Of a stretch of DNA of 64,000 nucleotides, positions 9,520 through 18,275 are shown piece after piece. Each line of letters begins with the position of its first letter. Position 1 is the first letter of the stretch. Both the position numbers and the translations under genes were made by a program. The notes under the pieces were generated by a model that saw only the letters and a list, made by a program, of their open reading frames with translations, was not told the DNA's origin and searched no databases. Origin of the DNA: JAXHMB01 sp034521755 (GTDB lineage Bacteria > Bacteroidota > Rhodothermia > Balneolales > Balneolaceae); NCBI GenBank assembly GCA_034521755.1, contig JAXHMB010000004.1:620001-684000 (forward strand), written 5' to 3'.

Positions 9520-9595
9520 AGACAAATAATTGGTACAGTCTTAAGTGAAAATGCCTGAGATAATCCTTATCTTTGAAGGCTTTTAGAACATCCCA

Positions 9596-11224
9596 ATGCT
9601 TGATAACAGAATGCCAGAAACAGATACTATAACTAATAACATAGAAAAAGAGGCAAAGCGTCGGCGTACCTTTGCTATCATTTCTCACCCCGATGCCGGT
9701 AAAACCACCCTTACCGAAAAGCTCTTGCTGTATGGTGGGGCGATTCATGAGGCGGGTTCTATTCGTCAGCGTAAAGCATCGCGATATGCGGCTTCCGACT
9801 GGATGGCCATTGAAAAAGAGCGCGGTATTTCAGTGACGTCATCCGTACTTCGATTTGAGAAAGATAACATCAAATACAATCTTCTGGATACGCCCGGACA
9901 CAAAGATTTTTCTGAAGACACATTGCGTACGCTGGTAGCAGCCGATACGGCACTGATGGTGATTGACGTAGCCAAAGGCGTTGAGGAGCAGACCGAGAAG
10001 CTATTTGAGGTTTGTAAGATGCGCGAAATCCCCATTATTACTTTTGTGAACAAGTGTGACCGTCCGGGAATGGAGCCGCTGGAAATTATGAGCAATGTAG
10101 AGAATCAGCTGGGAATTGAGCCTATCCCGGCTTCCTGGCCGCTGGGTTATGGGAAAGATTTTCAGGGCATCTATGATCTGATTGGCAAAAAGCTGTACCT
10201 GCTTCGCAAAGAAGAGCATGGTGCCAAGAAAGCCGGCAAAGAAATTTATGACCTTGAAGAAGGCTTGGAAAAAGCTACGTTATCTCAGGCAGAAAAAGAT
10301 CGCTTTCGGGAAGAAGTGATGCTTACTGAGGACCTTTTTGACAACATGGATCAGGAAGCTTATCAAAATGGGAAATGTACGCCCATGTTTTTTGGTTCAG
10401 CTCTTAATAACTTTGGGCTGGATGTCTTTCTGGAGTATTTCTCTAAACTGGCCAATCCCCCACAGCCGTATCAGCATGAAGACGGGAATGACCGGGTGAT
10501 AACCGATGATTTTTCAGGATTTGTATTTAAGCTTCAGGCTAACATGAATCCCGATCACCGTGATTGTGCTGCCTTTATCCGTATTACTTCCGGTAAGTTT
10601 GAGCGCGGACTTGAAGTCAAGCAGGCAGAGGGTACCGGAGACAAAAAAATTAAGATGTCTACTCCTCATACTTTGATGGGTGATGAACGACATATTTTGG
10701 AAGAGGCCTATCCCGGGGATATTGTTTCACTTTTTAATCCCGGCTCTTTTAAAATTGGAACTACAATCTTCAGTGATAGTCCGGTGCGTTTTAATGTGAT
10801 TCCACTGTTTACGCCCGAGCACTTTATGAAGGTTTCTACTAAAGATCCGTTCAAAAGAAAACAGTTGCGCGAAGGGTTGAAGCAGTTGGCCGAGGAGGGC
10901 GTTGTACACGTTTTTGAAGTACCGGGCGGTGTAGGCAATGAGTTACTGCTGGGTACTGTGGGTGCGCTTCAGTTTGAGGTGGTAAAACACCGCATGGAAA
11001 CGGAATACAACTGCGAGCTTCATATGTCGCCGGTATCGTATAACTCAGCACGCTGGTTGCCTGATAACCAGGATGTGATCGAGAAATTGGAAAACAGTTA
11101 TTCCACACATGTCACCAAAGATATGGACGAGCATCCTATCGTATTATTTGACAGCACTTATGCCCTAAATCAGGCCGAAGAAAAAGTAGGCAAAGAAAAC
11201 CTATTCAAGTTCAAGCAAAACTAA
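9596..11224 (+). CDS. prfC: peptide chain release factor 3
   Basis: 542 residues, a normal RF3 length. The GTPase G1 motif SHPDAGKTTL is near residues 34-43, G3 is DTPGHKDF, G4 is VNKCD. A second domain (GKFERGLEVKQAEG) and the RF3 C-terminal domain (GVVHVFEVPGG, LGALQFEV-like VGALQFEVVKHR) follow. RF3 recycles RF1/RF2 from the ribosome after termination. ATG at 9596 is used; a second in-frame ATG at 9611 is equally possible. The stop abuts the stop of the convergent lipoprotein gene with no spacing. A TATCTTTG at 9568 may be the -10 region. Confidence 0.97.
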   Translation: MLDNRMPETDTITNNIEKEAKRRRTFAIISHPDAGKTTLTEKLLLYGGAIHEAGSIRQRKASRYAASDWMAIEKERGISVTSSVLRFEKDNIKYNLLDTPGHKDFSEDTLRTLVAADTALMVIDVAKGVEEQTEKLFEVCKMREIPIITFVNKCDRPGMEPLEIMSNVENQLGIEPIPASWPLGYGKDFQGIYDLIGKKLYLLRKEEHGAKKAGKEIYDLEEGLEKATLSQAEKDRFREEVMLTEDLFDNMDQEAYQNGKCTPMFFGSALNNFGLDVFLEYFSKLANPPQPYQHEDGNDRVITDDFSGFVFKLQANMNPDHRDCAAFIRITSGKFERGLEVKQAEGTGDKKIKMSTPHTLMGDERHILEEAYPGDIVSLFNPGSFKIGTTIFSDSPVRFNVIPLFTPEHFMKVSTKDPFKRKQLREGLKQLAEEGVVHVFEVPGGVGNELLLGTVGALQFEVVKHRMETEYNCELHMSPVSYNSARWLPDNQDVIEKLENSYSTHVTKDMDEHPIVLFDSTYALNQAEEKVGKENLFKFKQN

Positions 11225-12013
11225 TTACTTTCCCCCGTTTGCCTGTAAATCTTCGATACAGAGTGCATCGAGCTCAGGTACTTCTCCGCTAAAGTTTTGA
11301 AAAATGTCTCCTGTTCTAACAGAAGCCTGTATCAGGCAGCCATCCACCGTGCAATGTGATCCATCCTGATGGGATTGCTGTCCGCTTGGATGGGGACTGC
11401 CGATTCCAACCAATCCCAGATTATGTCCGACTTCGTGGCGAAATACTGTTCCTTCAACTTGTTGCCTGCTGGGAGTCACAGGTGGATTATCACTGATACT
11501 GGCAATAGCCTCTCCAAACAAAGCCATAGAAGTGTTCCAGTAGGCTATGCCCAATACATTAGACTGCTCAAATTCACCATCAACAATTAAAAAATGAGCA
11601 TGAAGGGTATTGCTGCCTGCTTCAGTGTAATTGTCTCTTACTTCATCTTCAATTTGATCGATATCGCTGGTAGAGTAGGGACCTTCATTGCGTGCGGGGA
11701 TTTCACTTATGTTAAAAGTAATGCTGGATTTATTAAGCCTGTTTTGCAAAAAGGTTTCCAGGCTATTCAGGGCTTCCTGAGTAGGCTCATAACCTTGCAT
11801 ATAGTCAATCTCAATTTGCAGCGAAGTATATTGGTCGCTTTGAAGGTAAGAGGCAGCTGAATCACCTGGCTGAGCCTGACTGTTGAACTCTTTGGGAGGA
11901 GGGTCAGTATCACTATCCCCGGAATTACTACTGGTTGAGGTGGAGCAATTGTAAGCTGCAAGAGAAAGTATCAGTGTGATAATTATCAAATAAGGTTTTT
12001 TAAAAAAGCGCAT
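11225..12013 (-). CDS. metzincin-like zinc metalloprotease lipoprotein
   Basis: 262 residues. The N-terminus has a hydrophobic segment ending in a Cys (AAYNC, residue 23) as in a lipoprotein signal, followed by a Ser/Thr/Asp-rich linker. HEVGHNLGL (residues 193-201) supplies two zinc-binding histidines and the catalytic Glu. Further on, HCTVDGC (220-226) recalls the HC-x4-C pattern of archaemetzincins, but 15 extra residues separate it from the helix and the expected Met-turn reads LIQAS. A secreted peptidase is likely; the exact family is uncertain. Its stop lies directly next to the prfC stop (convergent). Confidence 0.72.
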   Translation of the reverse strand: MRFFKKPYLIIITLILSLAAYNCSTSTSSNSGDSDTDPPPKEFNSQAQPGDSAASYLQSDQYTSLQIEIDYMQGYEPTQEALNSLETFLQNRLNKSSITFNISEIPARNEGPYSTSDIDQIEDEVRDNYTEAGSNTLHAHFLIVDGEFEQSNVLGIAYWNTSMALFGEAIASISDNPPVTPSRQQVEGTVFRHEVGHNLGLVGIGSPHPSGQQSHQDGSHCTVDGCLIQASVRTGDIFQNFSGEVPELDALCIEDLQANGGK

Positions 12014-12235
12014 CGTTGTCAGTTTTTATTTTTAAAATTAGAAGTCTAGTCTGATACATTAGTTTATTTGCTGCCATTTGCGGCAAGGTCTGCTTTACCT
12101 ACTTTCTCAGTGTCATGTCTAAGTCAGATTATTCAACTTATTGCGTACCTTAAACACATTCAGATCATATATGTTTCCTTTTATTCAGTGTTTTAAAATG
12201 GTTAACCTTTTTTAATCTACCTATCAGATAAAATA

Positions 12236-12703
12236 ATGATGCTCAATATTTTAGAGGCAGACTACTCTAACAGGCAGCACGCTGCTGATGTCCAGTATTT
12301 AACAAACGCCTACGCTGAAAGTGAGATGGGTGGTGGTCATACTTTATCTCAGGAAGAACTGGATAAGATGATTGCAGGGCTTAGAGGCATGTCCACAGCT
12401 TTTACGTTGCTGGCATACTCAGATGAAGCACCTGTAGGGATAGCCAACTGTTTTATATGTTTTTCAACCTTCGAAGGACAAAAACTGATCAATATTCATG
12501 ACCTCGCTGTTATTAAAGAGATGCGTGGCAAGGGGATCGGAGAAAAATTGCTGGAGGCTGTTCAAAAAAAGGCTCGAAAGATGAATTGCTGCAAGCTTAC
12601 CCTCGAAGTACGAACAGATAACAGGGCGATTAACCTTTATGAACGATTCGGCTTTGAAACGGATGATCCCCGCATATGGTTTATGACGAAAGAGTTTTAT
12701 TGA
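12236..12703 (+). CDS. GNAT family N-acetyltransferase
   Basis: 155 residues, start at ATG 12236 (a second ATG follows directly). The acetyl-CoA-binding motif A is seen as INIHDLAVIKEMRGKGIGEKLLEA (core RGKGIG), and the C-terminal NRAINLYERFGFE is the typical GNAT motif B. It transfers an acetyl group from acetyl-CoA to an amine; the substrate is unknown. It stands alone upstream of lpdA. Confidence 0.9.
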   Translation: MMLNILEADYSNRQHAADVQYLTNAYAESEMGGGHTLSQEELDKMIAGLRGMSTAFTLLAYSDEAPVGIANCFICFSTFEGQKLINIHDLAVIKEMRGKGIGEKLLEAVQKKARKMNCCKLTLEVRTDNRAINLYERFGFETDDPRIWFMTKEFY

Positions 12704-12811
12704 TTCGGACGTTTCACCTTGCTTGTATTATCCTTAAATTAGAGGGCTTTTGAAACAACCGAGTGATTAACGCAATCATTCAGAACTCAACAAACCAAGA
12801 ATTGACTTGTT

Positions 12812-14236
12812 ATGGCTAAAGAATTTGACGTATGTGTAATCGGCTCAGGCCCCGGGGGCTATGTAGCAGCAATCCGCGCTTCACAGTTGGGCTTCAAAAC
12901 AGCAATTGTAGAAAAACGTCACCTCGGCGGTGTTTGCCTTAATATTGGATGTATTCCTACCAAGGCACTCCTCCGTTCGGCAGAAGTTTATGAAAGCATT
13001 GAGCATGCCGAAGATTATGGCGTTTCAGTTAAGGACTACTCCGTTGACTTTAATGGTATGATTAAACGGAGCCGTAATGTTGCCGATAAGATGAGCAAAG
13101 GCGTCCAGTTCTTGATGAAAGCCAATAAGATTGAAGTATTTGAGGGCAAAGGTGTTTTTGAGTCCAAAGACCAAATAAAAGTGGTGGATGATAAGGACAA
13201 AACCAAAGATCAAATCAAGGCTGACAAGTTTATTATTGCCACCGGGGCTAGTCCGCGCGAACTACCTAACCTGGAAATTGATGGTGAAATGATTATTGGC
13301 TATGAGCAGGCAATGAAGCTCGAAAAACAACCCGATAAAATGGTAATAATTGGTGCTGGAGCTATTGGTGTCGAGTTTGCCTACTTCTATCACTCTATTG
13401 GGACAGAAGTAACAATTGTTGAGCTCCAGGATTCGCTTGTACCGGTAGAGGATAAAGACATTGGAAAAGAGCTCGGCAAAATCTACAAAAAGAAGGGTAT
13501 GAATATCATGACCGGAAGTACCGTAGAGAAAGTCGAGAAAAATGGTAAAAAAGGTGTTAAAGCGACTGTCAAAACCGGTGACAAAAAAGATACACTCGAA
13601 GCCGATGTAGTACTTTCGGCTGTAGGGGTAGTCGGAAATGTGGAAGGTATCGGCCTTGATGAAATTGGTGTAAAATATGAAAAGGGTGTCATTGAAGTGG
13701 ATAAAGAAACCTATCAAACCAACTTGGAAGGTATTTATGCTATCGGTGATGTGGCCGGAGGCCCCTGGCTGGCACATAAAGCATCACACGAGGCAACCAT
13801 CTGTGTGGAAAATTTTGCCGGTGAAAATCCACAGCTGATGGATTATAATAATATTCCGGGTTGTACGTATTGCGAACCGCAAATTGCCTCTGTCGGTTAT
13901 ACCGAAGCTCAAGCCAAGGAAGAAGGCTATGATGTAAAGGTTGGCAAATTTCCATTTTCTGCCAGCGGCAAGGCGGCCGGACTTGGACACGAAGAAGGTT
14001 TTGTCAAAGTAGTATTTGATGCCAAGTATGGCGAATGGTTGGGATGCCATATGATTGGCTCTCATGTAACTGAACTGATTGCTGAAGCCGTAGTTGCCAG
14101 AGACCTGGAAACTACCGGCCATGAAATTATCAGCGCGGTACATCCCCACCCAACGATGTCTGAATCGGTGATGGAAGCCGTAGCCGAAGCTTATGGCGAA
14201 GGTGTACATCTTGGCACACAGCCGAAAAAGAAGTAA
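12812..14236 (+). CDS. lpdA: dihydrolipoyl dehydrogenase (E3)
   Basis: 474 residues, a full-length FAD-dependent disulfide oxidoreductase. FAD motif VIGSGPGGYVAA, redox-active disulfide CLNIGC (Cys42, Cys47), NAD motif VIIGAGAIGVEFAY, second FAD motif YAIGDVAGGPWLAHKA, and the C-terminal HPHPTMSE with the catalytic His-Glu pair. It reoxidises dihydrolipoamide in pyruvate and 2-oxoglutarate dehydrogenase and in glycine cleavage. The lipoate genes lipB and lipA follow about 0.5 kb downstream, with a repeat-flanked gene between them. Confidence 0.97.
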   Translation: MAKEFDVCVIGSGPGGYVAAIRASQLGFKTAIVEKRHLGGVCLNIGCIPTKALLRSAEVYESIEHAEDYGVSVKDYSVDFNGMIKRSRNVADKMSKGVQFLMKANKIEVFEGKGVFESKDQIKVVDDKDKTKDQIKADKFIIATGASPRELPNLEIDGEMIIGYEQAMKLEKQPDKMVIIGAGAIGVEFAYFYHSIGTEVTIVELQDSLVPVEDKDIGKELGKIYKKKGMNIMTGSTVEKVEKNGKKGVKATVKTGDKKDTLEADVVLSAVGVVGNVEGIGLDEIGVKYEKGVIEVDKETYQTNLEGIYAIGDVAGGPWLAHKASHEATICVENFAGENPQLMDYNNIPGCTYCEPQIASVGYTEAQAKEEGYDVKVGKFPFSASGKAAGLGHEEGFVKVVFDAKYGEWLGCHMIGSHVTELIAEAVVARDLETTGHEIISAVHPHPTMSESVMEAVAEAYGEGVHLGTQPKKK

Positions 14237-14245
14237 TCATACAAT

Positions 14246-14753
14246 TTCTCGCAGAGCCGCTGAGGCGCAGATTTTGGATAATCCTACTTGTGATTTGTTT
14301 AATTACAATCCGCAATGAAGCGAACTTTTGATGATATAAAAAAGCCTGAAAATCATCTTTCGGGAATAATTGTGGATGCCTGTTATCAGATTCATAAAAA
14401 ACTGGGTCCCGGATTATTGGAATCGGTTTATGAAGAAATTTTGTTCTATGAACTAGAGAAAAGAAAATTATCTATAGAAAGACAAAAGCCTATACCTGTT
14501 TACTGGGAAAAGAAAAAAATGGAACTTGGTTTTCGTGCAGATTTAATAGTTGAGAATAAAGTGTTAATTGAACTTAAATCGGTAGAAAGCTTAGCCGGAG
14601 TACATTATAAGCAGGTGTTAACGTACTTAAAACTGACGGACCTTAAACTGGGTCTTCTCGTCAACTTCAATGAAAAGCTTATAAAAACAGGTATTAAACG
14701 ATTAGTAAATAACTTATAGCGAATAGCCCTGCATCTTTGCGGCTCTGCGAGAA
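14246..14753. mobile_element. 508-bp unit: GxxExxY gene framed by perfect 15-bp inverted repeats
   Basis: TTCTCGCAGAGCCGC at 14246-14260 is repeated as its exact reverse complement at 14739-14753. Outside the 15 bp, six of the next ten bases inward also agree (the GCAG at the same offset). The unit contains only the GxxExxY gene and fills nearly the whole lpdA-lipB gap. The arrangement looks like a small mobile unit, but no target-site duplication was recognised and no transposase is present. Mobility is an inference. Confidence 0.55.
14315..14719 (+). CDS. GxxExxY protein (PD-(D/E)XK nuclease-like)
   Basis: 134 residues. The name-giving motif is G33-LL-E36-SV-Y39 in KLGPGLLESVYEE. The nuclease-like residues are D76 in FRADLIVE and E86-x-K88 in VLIELKSVE, the D-(E)xK signature of the PD-(D/E)XK fold, so catalytic activity on nucleic acid is plausible but unproven. 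No membrane segment. Flanked by 15-bp perfect inverted repeats (14246 and 14739) and inserted between lpdA and lipB, two genes of one pathway; it has no evident metabolic link to them. The start ATG follows the left repeat by 54 bp. Confidence 0.85.
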   Translation: MKRTFDDIKKPENHLSGIIVDACYQIHKKLGPGLLESVYEEILFYELEKRKLSIERQKPIPVYWEKKKMELGFRADLIVENKVLIELKSVESLAGVHYKQVLTYLKLTDLKLGLLVNFNEKLIKTGIKRLVNNL

Positions 14754-14761
14754 TAAAAGGC

Positions 14762-15523
14762 ATGAATACTGTAGCTACTTATGATCTTGGATCTTCCCCT
14801 TACAAACCGGTATGGGATTTGCAGACGGCCATCCAGCAGCGGCTTATTGATGAGAAAAGAGCCCGCCAAAAGCAAAAATTGTACAAACCGGGTGAAGAGA
14901 GCAATGATGTGTTGCTTTTTGTAGAGCACCCGCACGTTTATACCCTAGGCAAAAGTGGCAATTCCGCCCATCTGTTAAGGGGCTTGAAAGAGCTTAATGA
15001 CATAGATGCTGAGTACATCGAAATAGATCGCGGTGGAGATATCACCTATCATGGCCCGGGGCAAATTGTGGGTTATCCAATTCTGGATTTGGATCGGCAT
15101 TTTACGGACATTCACAAATATCTGCGCTACCTCGAAGAGGTCATTATCAAAACATGTGCAGAATATGATATTAAAGCCGGACGTATTGAAGGGCTAACCG
15201 GCGTTTGGGTGGGACAGGAAAAGATTTGTGCTATGGGTATCCGGTGCTCACGCTGGGTAACTATGCATGGGTTTGCCCTGAATGTGAATACTGATTTAAG
15301 CTATTTCAATCATATTGTTCCTTGTGGCATTAGTGATAAAGAAGTAACAAGTTTGCAAAAGATCTTAGGCCGAAAGGTTGATCCGGAAGAAGTTAAGCAG
15401 CACCTGCTTAAACACTTTGCAGCGACCTTTGAAGTCAATATTACAAAAGATGATTCGTTGCCTGAACTGGACAATGAATTTTCGTATCTTATGCAATCAT
15501 CAAAGCAAGCAGTATCTCGTTAA
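14762..15523 (+). CDS. lipB: octanoyl-[acyl-carrier-protein]:protein N-octanoyltransferase
   Basis: 253 residues. Family motifs: FVEHPHVYTLGK, RGGDITYHGPGQIVGYPI, the loop GVWVGQEKICAMGIRCSRWVT with the catalytic Lys in EKICAMG, and the catalytic Cys in NHIVPCGISDKEVTSL. LipB moves octanoate from acyl carrier protein to the lipoyl domains of 2-oxoacid dehydrogenases. The right inverted repeat of the GxxExxY unit ends 8 bp before the ATG. lipA follows 15 bp downstream, so one transcript is likely. Confidence 0.96.
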   Translation: MNTVATYDLGSSPYKPVWDLQTAIQQRLIDEKRARQKQKLYKPGEESNDVLLFVEHPHVYTLGKSGNSAHLLRGLKELNDIDAEYIEIDRGGDITYHGPGQIVGYPILDLDRHFTDIHKYLRYLEEVIIKTCAEYDIKAGRIEGLTGVWVGQEKICAMGIRCSRWVTMHGFALNVNTDLSYFNHIVPCGISDKEVTSLQKILGRKVDPEEVKQHLLKHFAATFEVNITKDDSLPELDNEFSYLMQSSKQAVSR

Positions 15524-15538
15524 TTTTGATAACTGGTT

Positions 15539-16417
15539 ATGATTAAAGAACTAAATGTTGTAGATCGTAAAGAGACGCCACAAAGACGTCCCGAATGGTT
15601 ACGTGTAAAATTACCTTCGGGCGAAAAGTTTAAAGAAGTGGCGGATACTATCCAGAAGCACTCGCTAAACACAGTATGTGCCGAGGCGCGTTGCCCGAAT
15701 ATGGGTGAGTGCTGGGGGAATGGCACGGCTACTTTTATGATTTTGGGTGATGTTTGTACGCGATCGTGTTCCTTCTGTGCTGTAAAAACGGGCCGACCTG
15801 TTCAGGGTTTGGACTGGGATGAACCCCGTCGTGTTACAGATGCTGCCAGTAAGATGGATTTGAAGCACGTGGTTCTAACATCAGTAAACCGAGATGAGAG
15901 AAAAGATGGCGGAGCACCTATTTTTGCTGAGTGCCATCGTCAGTTGAGAGAAGAAATCGAAGGGGTTACCATTGAATCGCTTATCCCTGACTTCCGCGGA
16001 GTTTGGGAAGCATTGCAAATCGTTATTGATACTCCGCCTGATGTACTTAGTCACAATCTGGAGACCGTACCAAGATTGTATAGAGAAGTTCGGCCACAGG
16101 CTAAGTATGAACGTTCTCTTGAGCTGCTTCAGCGGTGCAAAGATCAGGGACTGAGAACCAAGACCGGTATTATGGTGGGGCTTGGTGAGAAGCGCGAAGA
16201 AGTCATTGAACTCATGCAGGATTGTGTAGACCACAATGTGGATGTACTTACCATAGGACAATACATGCAGCCTACAAAAATGCATCATCCGGTAGAGGAG
16301 TGGGTGCACCCCGACCAGTTTGCGGAGTATAAAAAAATCGGTGAAGAGCTTGGTTTAGAGCATGTGGAAAGTGGTCCGCTTGTTCGCTCATCCTATCATG
16401 CCGAGCAACACGTATAA
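15539..16417 (+). CDS. lipA: lipoyl synthase (radical SAM)
   Basis: 292 residues. It carries both [4Fe-4S] clusters of LipA: the auxiliary cluster cysteines in CAEARCPNMGEC and the radical-SAM CxxxCxxC in CTRSCSFCAV. The C-terminal RSSYHAE serine ligand motif (GPLVRSSYHAEQ) is present. It inserts two sulfur atoms into protein-bound octanoate, the step after LipB. ATG at 15539 follows lipB by 15 bp. Confidence 0.97.
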   Translation: MIKELNVVDRKETPQRRPEWLRVKLPSGEKFKEVADTIQKHSLNTVCAEARCPNMGECWGNGTATFMILGDVCTRSCSFCAVKTGRPVQGLDWDEPRRVTDAASKMDLKHVVLTSVNRDERKDGGAPIFAECHRQLREEIEGVTIESLIPDFRGVWEALQIVIDTPPDVLSHNLETVPRLYREVRPQAKYERSLELLQRCKDQGLRTKTGIMVGLGEKREEVIELMQDCVDHNVDVLTIGQYMQPTKMHHPVEEWVHPDQFAEYKKIGEELGLEHVESGPLVRSSYHAEQHV

Positions 16418-16503
16418 ATTTTATAAGATTTAAAGCTTCAGAGCTCGACTATTTGCTTTGATGTTTTATATTTAGCTGATTCAGCATCAACAAATAAAAA
16501 AAT

Positions 16504-17208
16504 ATGCTTGCACTTGGAGTCGTCATATTGCTCAGTTATTTGGTAGGATCCATCCCTTCTTCTATTTGGGTAGGCAAAATTTTTAAAGGAGTGGATATCA
16601 GGGATTATGGCAGCGGCAACGCCGGTGCTACCAACACATTTCGGATTTTAGGATGGCAACCGGGAGTTACAGTACTGGTTATTGATTTCTTTAAAGGTTT
16701 TTCAAGTTCATTTTGGATCAGTGGATTGGCTTATTCTATTGCCAGCGGACCAGTAGCCCTTTTCTCATTTTGGGAAGTAGATGCTTTTCTGAAAATTGTC
16801 TGTGGAATTGTTGCAGTGGTTGGTCATATGTTTCCTATTTATGCCAATTTTGACGGTGGTAAAGGTATGGCAACTGCAGGAGGCATGCTATGCGGAATTG
16901 AGCCCGTTTCGGTAGCAATTACAGCCGGCATATTCATTGTGGTAATGATTATAAGCCGATATGTTTCACTCGCTTCTCTTATCGCTGCGTTTCTTTATCC
17001 GCTCATCGTCGTTACATTGCGTTATGTTTTTGGTTGGCCTATTGATGGGAGTATTCTCATCTTTGCGGGTATGTGTGGACTGGGCATTATTATTAAGCAC
17101 AAAGGCAACATCAAGCGCTTGATGGAGGGCAATGAAAATAAGGTAGGATCTTTTAAACCGGCAAGGGGCTGGCTTAACAGGGATGATAAACAAACACCAA
17201 CATCGTGA
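16504..17208 (+). CDS. plsY: glycerol-3-phosphate acyltransferase PlsY
   Basis: 234-residue membrane protein with about five to seven hydrophobic helices. PlsY motifs are present: SYLVGSIPSSIWVGK near the start, DYGSGNAGATNTFR (motif 1-2 region), GHMFPIYANFDGGKGMAT, and a terminal HKGNIKRL-like motif (IKHKGNIKRLMEGNE). It acylates glycerol-3-phosphate using acyl phosphate, the first step of phospholipid synthesis. The stop overlaps the gpsA start by 4 bp (GTGA), so the two are translationally coupled; gpsA makes its substrate. Confidence 0.96.
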   Translation: MLALGVVILLSYLVGSIPSSIWVGKIFKGVDIRDYGSGNAGATNTFRILGWQPGVTVLVIDFFKGFSSSFWISGLAYSIASGPVALFSFWEVDAFLKIVCGIVAVVGHMFPIYANFDGGKGMATAGGMLCGIEPVSVAITAGIFIVVMIISRYVSLASLIAAFLYPLIVVTLRYVFGWPIDGSILIFAGMCGLGIIIKHKGNIKRLMEGNENKVGSFKPARGWLNRDDKQTPTS

Positions 17209-18215
17209 GAAAAGTAACTGTAATTGGAGCTGGTAGTTTTGGAACAGCGCTATCTGTAGTTCTTGCAAGAGCAGGCAATGATGTAAGTCTCTGGGCAAGA
17301 GAGTCTGAAATTGCTTACGGAATTAATAACCAGCATCGGAATCCGTCTTATATTTCCGATGTTACTCTGCCTGACTCAATTGAATGTTTTACTGAGTTAG
17401 ATAAGTCGGTTGCAGAGAAAGACATGATTGTTTTTGCAACACCTTCTCATGCTATGCGTGAAGTCGCCCAAAAAGTAAAGCCCCATCTTGATGGCAAAGA
17501 AATGATTGTGAGCGTAGCCAAGGGAATTGAGAATGATACCTTCATGACGATGTCTCAGGTACTGAAAGAAGTGCTCAAAGACAAAATTATTGACGATCAT
17601 ATTGGGGTGTTATCCGGACCCAGCCATGCAGAGGAGGTGGGGAAGTTTCGCCCTACTACTGTGGTATCGACGTCCTTTTCAAAACGGACGGCTGAAATTA
17701 TTCAGGAGACGTTTATGACGCCAATGTTTCGCATTTATCTCAATTATGACATCATGGGTGTGGAGGTAGGCGGTTCTGTAAAAAATATTATGGCCATTGC
17801 TGCTGGTATTATTGATGGGGCTGAGCTGGGTGATAATGCCAAGGCAGCACTTATTACCCGGGGTCTTCATGAAATGAAACGATTGGGTATGAAGCTCGGT
17901 GCCTCCCAGGATACTTTCTCTGGGTTAGCAGGTATGGGCGACCTTGTTGTGACCTGTACAAGTCAACACAGCCGTAATCGTTTTGTAGGATATCATATAG
18001 GTCAGGGTAAAAGTCTGGATGAAATTATAAACGGCATGAACATGGTGGCCGAAGGCATAAAAACGACACGTTCAGTTTTTGATTGGAGTAATAAGCTGGG
18101 TGTGGAAATGCCTATTACAGCAGCCGTAAATAAAATCTTGTTTGAAGGTGAAAATCCCAAAGATATGTTGTATGATTTAATGACGAGAAATCCCAAAGAG
18201 GAAATTGTCATTTGA
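17205..18215 (+). CDS. gpsA: NAD(P)H-dependent glycerol-3-phosphate dehydrogenase
   Basis: 336 residues with a GTG start inside the plsY stop (GTGA overlap). The Rossmann motif VIGAGSFGTALSVVLA opens the protein; KGIENDTFMTMSQVL, GPSHAEEVGKFRPT, the catalytic Lys in GGSVKNIMAIAAGI, and GLAGMGDLVVTCTS follow as in GpsA. It reduces dihydroxyacetone phosphate to glycerol-3-phosphate, feeding PlsY. Confidence 0.97.
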   Translation: MRKVTVIGAGSFGTALSVVLARAGNDVSLWARESEIAYGINNQHRNPSYISDVTLPDSIECFTELDKSVAEKDMIVFATPSHAMREVAQKVKPHLDGKEMIVSVAKGIENDTFMTMSQVLKEVLKDKIIDDHIGVLSGPSHAEEVGKFRPTTVVSTSFSKRTAEIIQETFMTPMFRIYLNYDIMGVEVGGSVKNIMAIAAGIIDGAELGDNAKAALITRGLHEMKRLGMKLGASQDTFSGLAGMGDLVVTCTSQHSRNRFVGYHIGQGKSLDEIINGMNMVAEGIKTTRSVFDWSNKLGVEMPITAAVNKILFEGENPKDMLYDLMTRNPKEEIVI

Positions 18216-18275
18216 TTCATACCTGCTTAATAAACAGTTGCTAAGTTCGTTGTAATACAAAAATGCAGAGTGGCT

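Noticed and set aside
9540..9595. Firm promoter assignment for prfC, plsY and the cysteine desulfurase gene from TATxTTT-like boxes
   Set aside because: Boxes such as TATCTTTG at 9568 and TATATTTA at 16467 occur, but no TTG lies at the expected distance, so only the M61 one was listed.
13262..13777. Long open frame antisense to lpdA (171 codons)
   Set aside because: It mirrors a clearly conserved gene and has no recognisable domain or start context; open antisense frames are expected from codon bias.
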